This document shows, piece by piece, positions 1-9,489 of a DNA stretch of 64,000 nucleotides. The first letter of the stretch is position 1. Every line of letters begins with the position of its first letter. A program made the translations under genes and the position numbers. Under the pieces are notes generated by a model. That model was not told the DNA's origin and searched no databases. It saw only the letters and a list, made by a program, of their open reading frames with translations. The stretch spans positions 806,001 through 870,000 of the forward strand of contig CAVYVZ010000010.1 in the NCBI GenBank assembly GCA_963772065.1, given 5' to 3'. The stretch is from CAVYVZ01 sp963772065. GTDB lineage: Bacteria > Acidobacteriota > Vicinamibacteria > Vicinamibacterales > UBA2999.

Positions 1-1398
1 GCCGGGATCCATCAAGCTCGGTTCCAACACCATATCGCTGCCCTTCACTTCAACCCTGTGAACGGGAAGCGACGCGATCTTCAGCCTCTTGGCTACGGCC
101 TGCGGGGTTTCGTCCTCCTCTTGTGGAGTCAGATCGCTCGATTCGAAGTCATCGAACTCGAGCAGCGCCGCAGTTGCTTCGTCCAACTCGCTGGCTTCAT
201 CGCCGTCGAAGGCCTCACGTTCCTCATCTCCATGAGTGGCCTCGAATGTGTCTGCCGCCTCTTCGGCCTCCAGGCTGGATTCGCTCGAACTCTCCATCAG
301 CGCCTCGAAATCATCGGCCTCGGTGTCGTCGCTCGCCAGGCCTTCGATCTCGCTCTTTGTCGTCGCCGCAGCCGCAGGCTTGGGCTGCAGCGTCAGCGTA
401 TCGTTTTGGACCGTTGCGGCGGTGTAGCCGGCGTCCGCATTGATCCACTCGCACAACTCGCGCAGCATTCGTCTCGTGACGCGGACGCCACGATTCCTCT
501 GCGCGTCGTCGGGCGCCGTGTGAACGCCGGCCAGATGCAACCGGCCGTCGACTGAAAGACAGATCGGCGCGCCGCTCTGGCCGTCGTAGGTATCGGCCGT
601 GTGGAACAGGGTGGTTGAATCGGCTTCGACATCCAGCGTGCCCGCAGCCGTCCACTGCGTCGACGCCCATTCGTCATTCCGCCGGTTCCAGCAGTGCTCA
701 ATCTGCTTTTCCTTGGCCGACCTCGTTCCGGTGAACTTGCTCGTCCCACACGTGTCGCCGGGATACCCGGTCACCGCGATGTCCTTGTTCCGGAGGGCAG
801 CCGGGTCGAGCCGCCGGACGACGGCCACGGCGGGATCGAGGCCCCAGTAGCCGAGCGCGCCCGTGATCTTCGCGTGGGTACTCGACGCGATGTCCTTTTC
901 CAGAACCACCAGCGCGTAGTCGTCGTGCTGTTTGAGCGGAATCTCGATGATCTTCGAGCCTTGTCGAACCTTGCGACGGATGAAGTACGGCCGCGACCGG
1001 TGGATGGAGACGGACTTGACTTTGCCGAAGGGGTTCTTTGAGTTGCTCCCGTTGCGAGCCGGGCTGATGGTGTGCTCCTTCACAGCCGCGTCATCGCGGT
1101 GTGGAAACACGTGGCGGGCCGTCAGCACATATCGCGGGCCAATCAGAATGCCGGTCGCTCTCGATTTGGAAAGGAAGCGTGGTTGTCCCTGACTGCCCCA
1201 TTTCGGGTTCTCGCTCATCACGTCGATCGCGCAGATCCAGCGATGGGGGACCTTCAACGTGTCGGCCACCAAGGTCCGGTCGTCCTTCGCGAGAACCTCC
1301 TCTTGGACCGAGTCGACCTCACCTTCGGGTGGGCGCGAGACAATCTCCTCGTTCAGAAAGGGAGACTCGAGAACGTCGAATGGAGCTGCATATCTCAT
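1..1398 (-). CDS. Trypsin-fold (V8/Glu-endopeptidase-like) serine protease with acidic C-terminal extension, partial
   Basis: The frame is open and undisturbed for 466 codons from ATG at 1396-1398 to the window edge, so the C-terminus lies outside. The catalytic triad of a chymotrypsin-fold protease is visible: TARHV with His96, HDDYAL with Asp159/160, and GQSGAP with Ser275. No signal peptide is seen at the start (MRYAAPFDVLES). After the protease domain (about residues 60-305) comes an acidic, low-complexity tail rich in Glu, Asp and Ser (about 325-440). It is the last visible gene of the leftward operon, 51 bp after the zinc-peptidase-like gene. Role and substrate are unknown; pairing two peptidases in one operon suggests processing of a partner protein, which is inference. 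Confidence 0.85.
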   Translation of the reverse strand, partial: MRYAAPFDVLESPFLNEEIVSRPPEGEVDSVQEEVLAKDDRTLVADTLKVPHRWICAIDVMSENPKWGSQGQPRFLSKSRATGILIGPRYVLTARHVFPHRDDAAVKEHTISPARNGSNSKNPFGKVKSVSIHRSRPYFIRRKVRQGSKIIEIPLKQHDDYALVVLEKDIASSTHAKITGALGYWGLDPAVAVVRRLDPAALRNKDIAVTGYPGDTCGTSKFTGTRSAKEKQIEHCWNRRNDEWASTQWTAAGTLDVEADSTTLFHTADTYDGQSGAPICLSVDGRLHLAGVHTAPDDAQRNRGVRVTRRMLRELCEWINADAGYTAATVQNDTLTLQPKPAAAATTKSEIEGLASDDTEADDFEALMESSSESSLEAEEAADTFEATHGDEEREAFDGDEASELDEATAALLEFDDFESSDLTPQEEDETPQAVAKRLKIASLPVHRVEVKGSDMVLEPSLMDPG

Positions 1399-1449
1399 GT
1401 GACTCACCGCTGTCTTCAGCTTCGGTGGCCGGGTCCCTCCGGCGTCGAG

Positions 1450-2712
1450 CTAGGCGGCTTGCACCGCCCCGCCCAACCGCAGCATCGATTGCTCCTGCAT
1501 CCGCAAGATCTCTTTCAAGTCTCGCGGTGAGGTGGCGAGCTGCAACCCCGTCAGCGCGAGGATGCGCAGCGACTCGGTCCAGAGCCAGTGCGTCGACGTG
1601 AACAGCGCCGGGCCGATCCGTCGCCGCCATCTCCGTGAGCGCGTCGGGACTGACACGCTCCGGACGCACGAGCGCGCGAAGGGTCGCGCCGCGAAACGCC
1701 AGCATCGGCGTATCGAGGGTGATGCGGACGACGGTCTTCAGCACCGGCGTGGACTCGTCGAGCAGGGTGCGCGTATCCGCCGGTGCCCGACGCGAGCGAA
1801 TGGAGCGCGGTCCACGATCGGGCGAGGTCGTCCCACGGCCCTGCGCCGTAGAAGTACCGGCACATCTCGACGCCGAGCAGCACGCGGAGATAGCAGATCG
1901 GATGCGGGTCCCCGGCGTGTGAGCCGGAACACCGATGGGATCTCTCCCGCCAGCACGTCGTGGAGCGCCGCAACGCTGGCGAACCCGGTATGGACGAACG
2001 CGACGCGTCGGCCGCAATCTCGGAGGCCCAGCCGGACCACACGCCGGCAAGCTCGCTCGACGTTTCGGCGAGACCCTGCGAGAGGGCGGCTGAGAGCTCC
2101 TCGTTCCATCCGGTGATGTGCGCGACCTGGTGGCCGGCCTCATGAATCAGCGCGGTCGGTCGCAGCAGGTTATGCCGCGTGATTTTCACCGCCGCCACCG
2201 GGCTGACGGCGCCGCCGTCCCACAGCCGGAGTCCGGCCTTGAGAATCGAGGCGCCGAGCCCTTTGTCGAAGTAGGTCAGCACCGCGGGCGTGGGCTTTCC
2301 GATCTGATCGAGGATGTGCGCCATGCTGCGGTAGGCGAGCGAGTCGCACGCGCGAAGAAGCGCCGCCGATTCCGCGTTGGTGCGCGTGGCGATCGCGTCG
2401 GCGAAGTAGTCGAGCGTCGTCTCCGCACGGAGGAACTGGCGTCGAAAGGCGAGCAGCGCGCGATGAAGCTCGACCAGCTCGCGCGGCGTTTGCGCCGAGC
2501 GATTCATGGTGCTCGAGTACGTCCGCCGCGTCGCGCACCCGGTCGATGACGCCCTGCAGGTGTCGGCGCAGGGACACACCCAGGTACTGCTCGAGCCGAC
2601 TCCAGGCTTCGGGGGCCGCCAGGTCGTCGAGCGCGAGGCGCGACGCCGCCAGCGACCAATGCGCGATCTGCCTGTCCATCTGCGCGCGGATCGCTGGAAT
2701 GGGATCAGTCAC
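1450..2712 (-). CDS. HEAGH-motif zinc-metallopeptidase-like protein (frameshifted)
   Basis: Reads as one protein of about 420 residues when at least four frame changes are bridged (near 2510, 2010, 1925 and 1740-1640). The N-terminal part is helical (start VTDPIPAIRAQMDRQIAHW). A central segment holds ALIHEAGHQVAHITGW, an HExxH-type zinc site with two further His residues, followed by SELAGVWSGWASEIAADAFAF, where EIAADA could supply the third zinc ligand as in gluzincin-like folds. The C-terminal part contains CYLRVLLGVEMCRYFYGAGPWDDLARSW and ends MLRLGGAVQAA. The GTG start at 2712 overlaps the stop of the upstream gene (GTGACTGA), so the two are translationally coupled. I do not recognise a named family beyond the metallopeptidase motif. 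Confidence 0.6.
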
Positions 2713-5188
2713 GCTTGTATCCCGGGAGAGCGTCGACGCGAACCGGCGGCGGCGTGCCTTTGGCGATGGTGTCGGCAATGCCGTTGGCCGCCGCGCCCTT
2801 CTGTCCGAGCAGCTGTCCGATCTCCTTGAGACCTGGCGGGTGCTCGATCGTGAACAGCAGCGTGACGCCGTCGGCGGGATCCTCCGAGGCCGACAGGAAT
2901 TTCTGGGCCTGCGTCTTGGCGAACTCGGAAAACGCCGTCGTCAACCACTCCTGCAGCTTCGTGATGAAGACCTGGGGAACGATGGCCGGAAGGCCGGCGA
3001 GCGCGGCCGCTGACGCGGCGCCAGGCGGCCACGGCCCGCGTGCACGATCCGCAGCCGGCGCGGACGTCTGCCGTGGAGGATGTGTGGAAGCCTGCGCTCG
3101 AGGAGCTTCTGGAATCCAACCGCGAGCGAGCCGATGTGCGACTGCTGGCGGAGGCGCACCGCGAGCCGCTGCGCCTTCACCTCGCTGAGGAAGACGCCAA
3201 CCCGCACTTGATCGCGCGGCACATCGACGATCACGTCGACACGCACCAGACGACGGACCCGCCGGCGTCCGGGCTGCATCAGCACGGTGACGGGTCGTCG
3301 TCCCACCGCCATGTGAAAGAGCCGCTGCCCTGGCGCGATGGCTCGGATGTTCGCGTCCACAGGAAGCCTCCGCCCGAGGCCGGGCTTGCCGAGCAAGACG
3401 GTGGCAGCTTCATGCGTCAACGGCTGAAGCTGCGACAGCGTGGCCTCGTCTGCCGCGCCGAGCCCGGCCGTTTCGGTCTCGTTGCGCGCGATGTCGGCGG
3501 CGTTACCGCCGGGGATGACCTCGTACAGGTGAACCTCCGCTTCGACGTCCTCCCCCTCGGCCACGCCCAACTGGTCCTGCAGATAGTCGGACAGCGGCGT
3601 GTTGTCGAAGCTCTCGATCGCCTCTGCCATGTGCGGTGTGATCTTCACGTTGAACGTTCGCGAGCAGCGCTTGTATCGCGGGCGTCGAAGCGGCAGCATG
3701 ACCCAGGTCGCGTTGACTCCGCCCTCGAGCAGCTCGGGCCGCTTCTTGTAGGTCGCCTCCGAGAACAACGCCGGCAGGTTCGCGGCCGCGGCCTGCTCGA
3801 ACGCTTCGAGCGCGAAACCTTCCAGCAGCTCCTGATTGTCGAGCACGTGATCCGGAAGCGACGCGACGCGGGTCAAGCGTCTCCTCGATCGTCGCCGCAA
3901 CGGCGGACGCCGCGATCCGGCCGTCCTCCTGATCCGCCGTTTCGAGGCTCATGAGCTTCAGGCCGGCGTCGACGATGGCGCGCGAGAGCGCGGGCGCGTG
4001 CTGCGGACCCACCAGGTTCGAGATCAGTTTTCCCAGAAGGCCCGCGAGAAACGAAACCACTCGCGGCCGACCGATGATCCGTGTTGCGATGCGAAGCGCT
4101 GGCAGAACCGCGGGCAGAAAGTTTTCGACGTAGGGAGCCGCATTCTCCCCTTCCTTCAGGTTCTCGATCTCGTCAATCAGACGTTCGCGGGCCTGATCGA
4201 GATCCGTGAACACGGGTGTCGCGGCGCCGTTCGATGCCGCCCGCGCGCGCGCGACGTCGAGCTCGAATGCCACCTCGTCGTCCGAGAGGAGCGCCTCGGC
4301 CAGCATCGAATCGAACTCGAGCTGCATGTCGGGGACTTCGGCACCGGCTTGCGGTTGCACGGGCGAGCCGGCATCGTCGGGCGAAGGCGCGGGCGCCGAA
4401 TCCGTGGCGCCGCCTGCCTGTGCCGGCTCCGTCGCCCCGGCCGTGACCGCCGCGTCTGCTAGTGCGGGTGCGGCGGGCGCGATCTGCGCCGGAGGCGCAG
4501 GCTTCGGCCCGAATCCCAAGCGGCTGGCCAGCGCGCGTGCCGCCGGCTGAATGGCTTCCGGGAGCCGGCCGATCGCCTTCTGCAGCACCTGATTCAGGAG
4601 CGGCTTGACGAGCGGTTTGATCGTCGTCAAAGCCGGACCGAGGGCAAGCGTCGCGACACCCTTGACCGCCGTCTTGGCGATCGACCGCACGCCCTTGCCG
4701 ATCTTCTTGGCGAACGTGCGGAGGAAGTCCTGGAACTCCGGCTCGAGTGAAGCCGCGGGCGCGTAGCTCTCAGCGAACTGATCCAGCTCGCGATCGATCG
4801 TGACGGCGTCACGCGATCCGAACTCGCGCGCCATGGTGTCGAGCATCGACTCGGACTCGCGCGGCGAGCTGCGAGAAATGCTGCGTGACGATTCGATCGG
4901 CGTCCGCCAGTGAGTGTCCGGACGCGAGGTGATCCTGGTGCAGGCCTCGGGCGCTCGTCAGCAGCTCGAACAGCGATTCGTCGAATTCCTCGTCGTAGAG
5001 ATCGTTGACGAGCGAGGCGTACGCCTCGCGAGCGGGTTCGTCATGGACCTCGCTGTGCCCGTTGCTCGATTCGTACACCGACAGGAACGGCGACCACGCC
5101 GGAAGGCGCGGGCCGCGCGGGCGGCGGCACTTCCGGCTCCTCGCGAAGGAAGCTCTGCACGTCCAGAAAAGGCGCGATTGCCGGTCAT
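2705..5188 (-). CDS. Unrecognised ~830-residue protein of the leftward operon (frameshifted)
   Basis: ATG at 5188 follows a good ribosome site (AGGGGGAAACGT). The reading is continuous to the stop at 2705 if about six single-base shifts are bridged (near 5165, 5110, 4860, 3890 and 3080). Visible parts: N-terminus with FLDVQSFLREEPEVPPP and SPFLSVYESS; an acidic helical segment (LVNDLYDEEFDESLFELL); a basic Ala/Gly/Val-rich helical stretch (KKIGKGVRSIAKTAVKGVATLALGP); an Ala/Pro linker; a second helical domain (about 4190-3900); and a mixed domain ending GYKRD. The amphipathic basic stretch resembles membrane-active or scaffold regions but proves nothing. I recognise no family. The length and central position suggest the main structural component of this operon; this is inference. 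Confidence 0.6.
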
Positions 5189-5239
5189 ACGTTTCCCCCT
5201 GCTGGCTTCGGACGGTCTTCGTGAAGACCGTCATGTGAT

Positions 5240-6430
5240 TCACGCTTCGCGCTGGACCAACGCGAGCTGCGCGGCAGGCCGCCTGGGGGCATCCGCTGGC
5301 GCGATCTTCCCGGCCTTCATGTCGCGGCCGGTGATGATCGACCAGTGCGTGATGATCGTTCGCATGACCCGTTCGAGCGGCGACGTCGGCGTGTACAGCG
5401 CGGCCACGGCATTGGGAATCACGGCGAAGATGCCGGTCTCGATCAGCAGCAGAATCCGCGACACGCTGTCGGCGATGTCGAAGTAGCTGCCCGCCAGCCC
5501 ATGCGCCGGCACGCCCACCAGCTGGGCGATCTTGTACAGCCGCTGCGCCTCGCTGGTGGCCTGGGCGCGAAGGTCCACGACGACGGCCGAGTCGCTTTCG
5601 ACCGTCAGGTGGAACCACGACATCATCGCGACGTAGGTGAACTCCTCGCGCGACAGGTTCCCATTCAGCCGGCGCGCGAGCAGCATCTCCTGCAGCGTCG
5701 TCGCCAGCTCCTTGAGCTTGGCGTCGTCGGTCGACTTCGTCCCGCTCGTGTTGCGACGCGTTGATGATGCCGACCCACACTTCGCGAAGCAGCTCCTCGA
5801 ACGTGCTGACGAACTCCTTGTTGCCGGCCTCCGCCCGGACGAAGGGGTACGGCTTGTTGTCGGCCGTCCCATGATTCAGGTCCATTCCGAGCACGCGATG
5901 GTACGCGGCGCGCCGCGTGGCTTCACCATCGGACCGGGCCGCGCTGTGGAGCGCGGTGACGAAGAACGAAGGAGCGTCGCGGTAGAACAGCTCCTCGGTA
6001 TTCCGCAGCCAGTGCAGCGTTTCCACGCTCGGCGCCCCGAGCTTCTCCCCGTGCGTGAGCTCGTGCACGACGCGGCGGAAGATCTCGCAGGATGCGCGTG
6101 TTCTCGATCATGTAGGCGTAGATCAAGTGGTCCCAGAGCACGTGGTTCACGCGTCGCTTGGCGATGGTGTCGATCAGCGGGTTGAGGTCCTGCTGCAGCG
6201 GCCGCGAGGGCGACCAGCCCGGGAGCCGGCGGCGTCAGATCGCGCCGGCCGAACCACGTGTCCTCGAACCGATTGAGATCGCTCCGGTGGAGCGGATGTC
6301 CGAGGACGAGCGCGCTCGCTTCGGCTCGCCGATCCCAGGCGAGCTCGAGGACGGCGATCAAGTCCGTCGGATGGAACAGGAACAGCCTCTGCGCGCCGAC
6401 GTTGGGAACCTTTGCAAACGTACGAAACAT
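5240..6430 (-). CDS. Unrecognised helical protein with HELTH motif (frameshifted)
   Basis: About 397 residues from ATG at 6430 (preceded by AGGAGGAATC) to the stop at 5240, with three to four frame changes (near 6205, 6085 and 5760). It begins MFRTFAKVPNVGAQRLFLFHP, then NHVLWDHLIYAYMIENTRI, VVHELTHGEKLGAPS, ETLHWLRNTEELFYRD, GMDLNHGTADNKPYPFV, NLSREEFTYVAMMSWFHLTVESDS, and the tail IITHWSIITGRDMKAGK. HELTH is HExxH-like (His-Glu-x-x-His) but no clear third ligand is seen, so peptidase activity is doubtful. The 55-bp gap from the IPT/TIG gene and 52-bp gap to the next gene fit one transcript. I do not recognise a family. Confidence 0.65.
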
Positions 6431-6484
6431 GATTCCTCCTGATTCGCCAACATGTGGCGCGAAGGTATGGAGACGGCTCCGGGC

Positions 6485-6970
6485 TCAGGACTGATACGTG
6501 TACCCGCGCGCCAGGCTCGCCGAGCCCCGAGCGTATCCACGACCACATCGACGGGCCCTGGGGGCCGGGCGGCGTCGTCGCCTGAATCTCCGTCAGACTG
6601 ATGACCGAGACGTCCTTCGCGGCGGCAGCGCCAAAACGGACGGTCGCACCCTGGAGCAGACCGCGAGCCGACGATGGTCACCCTCGTGCCCCCGGCCGTG
6701 GGACCCCTGTCGGGTGTCACGCTGGTAAATGATGATCGGGCTCTCGCCCAACGCCAGGGCGCTCTCGATCGATGCGAAGGCAGCACTGACAGCCGCAATG
6801 TCACGCTCCACGTCAGGAGGGAGCGCGGTGCCCGTCGACGACGAACGTCGCTCGAATTCCTGCAGAAGGCGGATGAGCAGGTCGACCGACTGCTGGCTCG
6901 GCACCTCCTGGACGGCGCTCTGCGCTCCGCCCTGATTTGCGAGCTGATAGCTGTCCCTCTTCTCTGCCAT
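6485..6970 (-). CDS. Small protein with C-terminal IPT/TIG domain (frameshifted)
   Basis: First gene of the leftward operon. ATG at 6970 is preceded by GAGGAGGTAGAACCGCT. Residues 1-80 are soluble and helical (MAEKRDSYQLANQGGAQSA, then VDLLIRLLQEFERR). After shifts near 6720, 6660, 6553 and 6515 the protein continues as GVTPDRGPTAGGTRVTIVGS, LLQGATVRFGAAAAKDVSVI, TEIQATTPPGPQGPVDVVV and ends GSASLARGYTYQS. That is a complete IPT/TIG immunoglobulin-like domain (xVxPxxGPxxGGTxVTIxG ... YTY). About 160 residues, no signal peptide. IPT/TIG domains bind proteins or sugars; absence of a signal suggests a cytoplasmic or assembly role here. Confidence 0.65.
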
Positions 6971-7128
6971 AGCGGTTCTACCTCCTCGCGCCAGCTCCCC
7001 CGGCCGAACTGCGCCCTGTTATGAAGATCGCGAACGCGACGGAAAAGACGACAGGCGTGAAGCGGCGGACCGCTGTGCGAACGGAAGAGCATTGAAATAT
7101 CGGTGACAACGCCGCTAGAGTGTCGGCC

Positions 7129-7758
7129 ATGCGCAAATACGCCGCCGAGTTCATCGGCACCTTCTTCCTCGTGCTGACCATTGGATGCACAGGCATTGCG
7201 ACGGGGCCCGGCGTGATTCCGCCGCTCGCCATCGGGGCGGTGCTCATGGTGATGATTTACGCCGGCGGTCATCTCTCCGGCGCTCACTACAACCCGGCGG
7301 TCACGCTGGGTGTCTTCCTCCGCGGGCAGATTGCGGCGCGCGATGTCGCGCCCTACGTCGTGGCGCAGCTTGCCGGCGCTGTCGCCGCCGCCTTTGTCGT
7401 GGTGTTCTTCAAGACAGGCGAAACCGTCTCAACGTTCGCGCCGCGGATGGCCGCTGGATTCGCGGCGGAGCTCCTCTTTACCTTCGCGCTCGTCTACGTG
7501 GTGCTGAACGTCGCGACCGCGCGAGCCACGTCCGGCAATTCATACTTCGGCCTGGCGATCGGATTCACCGTGCTGGCCGGAGCATTCGCCGTGGGCGACG
7601 TCTCCGGTGGCGCCTTCAACCCCGCTGTTGCGATCGGCGCGATGACCATGGGGATGCTCGCCTGGTCGACGCTCTGGCTGTACCTGGCGGCCGAGCTCCT
7701 CGGCGCCGCAGCCGCGGCGCTGACGTTCCGGGCGCTCGGCGCGGGCGAGAGCCGCTAG
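7129..7758 (+). CDS. Aquaporin / MIP-family channel
   Basis: About 209 residues, an integral inner-membrane channel for water or small neutral solutes. Both half-helix signatures are present: HYNPAVTLG in the first half and FNPAVAIG in the second, with six hydrophobic helices predicted by eye. The ATG at 7129 (MRKYAAEFIGTF) matches the usual family N-terminus; a GTG nine bases upstream is a less likely start. The family AEFIGTFFLV segment starts immediately. It is divergent from the leftward operon, with about 158 bp between. Its TAG stop shares the tetranucleotide CTAG (7755-7758) with the stop of the convergent polymerase gene. Glycerol versus water selectivity cannot be decided by eye. Confidence 0.9.
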   Translation: MRKYAAEFIGTFFLVLTIGCTGIATGPGVIPPLAIGAVLMVMIYAGGHLSGAHYNPAVTLGVFLRGQIAARDVAPYVVAQLAGAVAAAFVVVFFKTGETVSTFAPRMAAGFAAELLFTFALVYVVLNVATARATSGNSYFGLAIGFTVLAGAFAVGDVSGGAFNPAVAIGAMTMGMLAWSTLWLYLAAELLGAAAAALTFRALGAGESR

Positions 7759-8631
7759 CCGGACGCGAGCCGCCTCAATCGTTGCATCGGGCCGCGGAGT
7801 GAGTACTTCCGTCTGCGAAGGTCCGACCACACGTCGCCACGTTCGGCGACGCGATCCGCCATGTTGCGAAGCGTGAACGCGCGCGGAGCGGCGTCGCCGC
7901 GCTCGAGCTCTTCCCACGTGCACGGCGCCGACACCGGCGCCCCCGGCTTCGCGCGCACCGCGTACGCGGCCGCAAACGTCGCGCTGTAGCCGTTGCGCCC
8001 CGTGTCGACGAGGATGCGGCCACCGCGATCGGCCTTGCTGAACTCCTGCGTGAGGTGCTCCGGATCGCGGCTGACCAGGAGCGTCCCGACACCGTGCGTG
8101 AACCGGGCGACGTCGCCAAAGCCCCCCTTGCCATCGAGCGGCACCACGATGTGGAAGCCCTTCGAACCCGAGGTTTTCAACCAGCTCGGAAGGCCGAGCT
8201 CGGCAAGCAGGTCGCGAAGCGCGAAGGCCGCAGCGCGGAGGACGTCGGGCCGATCCTCGGACGGATCGAGATCGAACACGCAGATGTCGGGCGAGTAGAG
8301 GTTCGGCGTCCGCGACGGCCACACGTGCGGGGTGATGGTGTTCTGGTTCGCAATCCACAGGAGCGAGCGCGCGTCGCGAACGACCGGATGGTGGACGACG
8401 CCATCCTTCTTCGGGACCTCCACCCGCTCGAGCCATTCCGGGAACCCTTTCGATACGTCCTTCTGCCAGAAGCCCTTGACGCCGATGCCCGCCGGGTATC
8501 GCTCCATCGTGACCGGACGTCCGCGCATGTGCGGCAGCAGGACCGGCGCGATCGCCTCGTAGTACGCGGCGAGCTCGCCCTTGGTGATCCCGTCGTCCGG
8601 GAACAGCACCTTTTCTGGGGTGCGTGATCAC
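7755..8631 (-). CDS. ligD: LigD-type polymerase (PrimPol) domain protein
   Basis: NHEJ-type primase-polymerase domain of about 291 residues. Motifs: VLFPDDGITKGELAAYY at the N-terminus, VFDLDPSEDRPDV with the two metal-binding Asp residues, SGSKGFHIVVPL, and the late KADRGGRILVDTGRNGYSATFAAAYAVRA segment. The likely start is GTG at 8631 (VITHPRK), overlapping the ligase stop as GTGA; a single extra base in the A/G run near 8612 then breaks the frame, so only the part from 8609 is open. Polymerase and ligase therefore appear as two coupled genes, whereas many LigD proteins are one chain. Family knowledge: fills gaps and adds ribonucleotides at double-strand-break ends. Confidence 0.85.
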
Positions 8632-9482
8632 TCGCGCACGACCTCACGCGCGGATTTGTCGGTGCGGATGCCGAGCAGGCGCGGGTGTCGCAGCTTGCCG
8701 TGCACCGTCCACTCGATGAAGCCGACCTGCACGACGATCTCCGGCCGCACCCAATGCGCGCGCAGGCGCGGGAGCCCGATGGCTTTGGTGAACGGCGCTT
8801 CCGGAATCTCGAGAGCGTTCAGTCGCCGGCGTAAATCGAGCAGCAGCTTATTGTCGAAGCCGGTGCCGAGCTTTCCGGCGAAGACGAAGTCGTCGCGCTC
8901 GTAGTAGCCAACGAGCAGCGCCCCCAGCCCCACCCGCCCGCCCTGCGGATCGGTGAAGCCGCCCACCACGAGCTCCTGCGTGGCCTCGCATTTCATCTTC
9001 ACCCAATGGGGTGAACGACGATGTTCGTAGCGCGAGTCGCGCCTTTTCGCGATCACGCCCTCCCAACCCTCGCTGCGCGCGCGTTCCCACGGGGTGGGGT
9101 CGTCGAGAGCCTCCACTCGCTTCAGCGGGGATCGAAGCGGCAGCGCATCGAGGAGCGCCCGACGCTCGTCGAGCGGCAACGGCGTCACGTCGCGGCCATC
9201 GAGCCACATGATGTCGAACACGTGGTACATCCTGCCGTCCCACGTGATTTCGCCATCGAGGATCAGCTCGCGGGCCGGCAGGTCCGCGATCGCATTCGCC
9301 AGCGGCGGGAGATGCTGCGGCAGCCGATTGCGCGAAAACAGGCGAACGTCACCATCGCTCTTGAACGCGAGCAGCCGGATGCCGTCGAACTTGCGCTCGA
9401 ACACCCACTCCGGACCGGTGAACCGATCCTGGGTCAGCGTCGCCGCCATCGGAACGACCCAGTCGGGGAAGGGCGTCGGCAT
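8628..9482 (-). CDS. ATP-dependent DNA ligase, LigD ligase-domain type
   Basis: Intact 284-residue ATP-dependent ligase. The adenylation motif FERKFDGIR gives the nucleotidyl Lys31; further motifs are LILDGEITWDG, YHVFDIMWLDG, EGWEGVIAKRRDSRYEHRRS and HWVKMKC. It ends with the OB domain (VGLGALLVGYYERDDFVFAGKLGTGF, VVQVGFIEWT). There is no N-terminal phosphoesterase domain. It lies directly upstream of, and overlaps by GTGA, the polymerase-domain gene, so together they replace a one-piece LigD. Ku is not in the window. The trypsin-like gene ends 8 bp upstream on the same strand, so these genes may be co-transcribed. Confidence 0.9.
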   Translation of the reverse strand: MPTPFPDWVVPMAATLTQDRFTGPEWVFERKFDGIRLLAFKSDGDVRLFSRNRLPQHLPPLANAIADLPARELILDGEITWDGRMYHVFDIMWLDGRDVTPLPLDERRALLDALPLRSPLKRVEALDDPTPWERARSEGWEGVIAKRRDSRYEHRRSPHWVKMKCEATQELVVGGFTDPQGGRVGLGALLVGYYERDDFVFAGKLGTGFDNKLLLDLRRRLNALEIPEAPFTKAIGLPRLRAHWVRPEIVVQVGFIEWTVHGKLRHPRLLGIRTDKSAREVVRE

Positions 9483-9489
9483 GCCGGTG

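Noticed and set aside
2705..2944. Separate 79-residue gene
   Set aside because: Its sequence continues upstream in frame (PAIVPQVFITKLQEWLTTAF) beyond the ATG, so it is the C-terminus of the large gene that starts at 5188.
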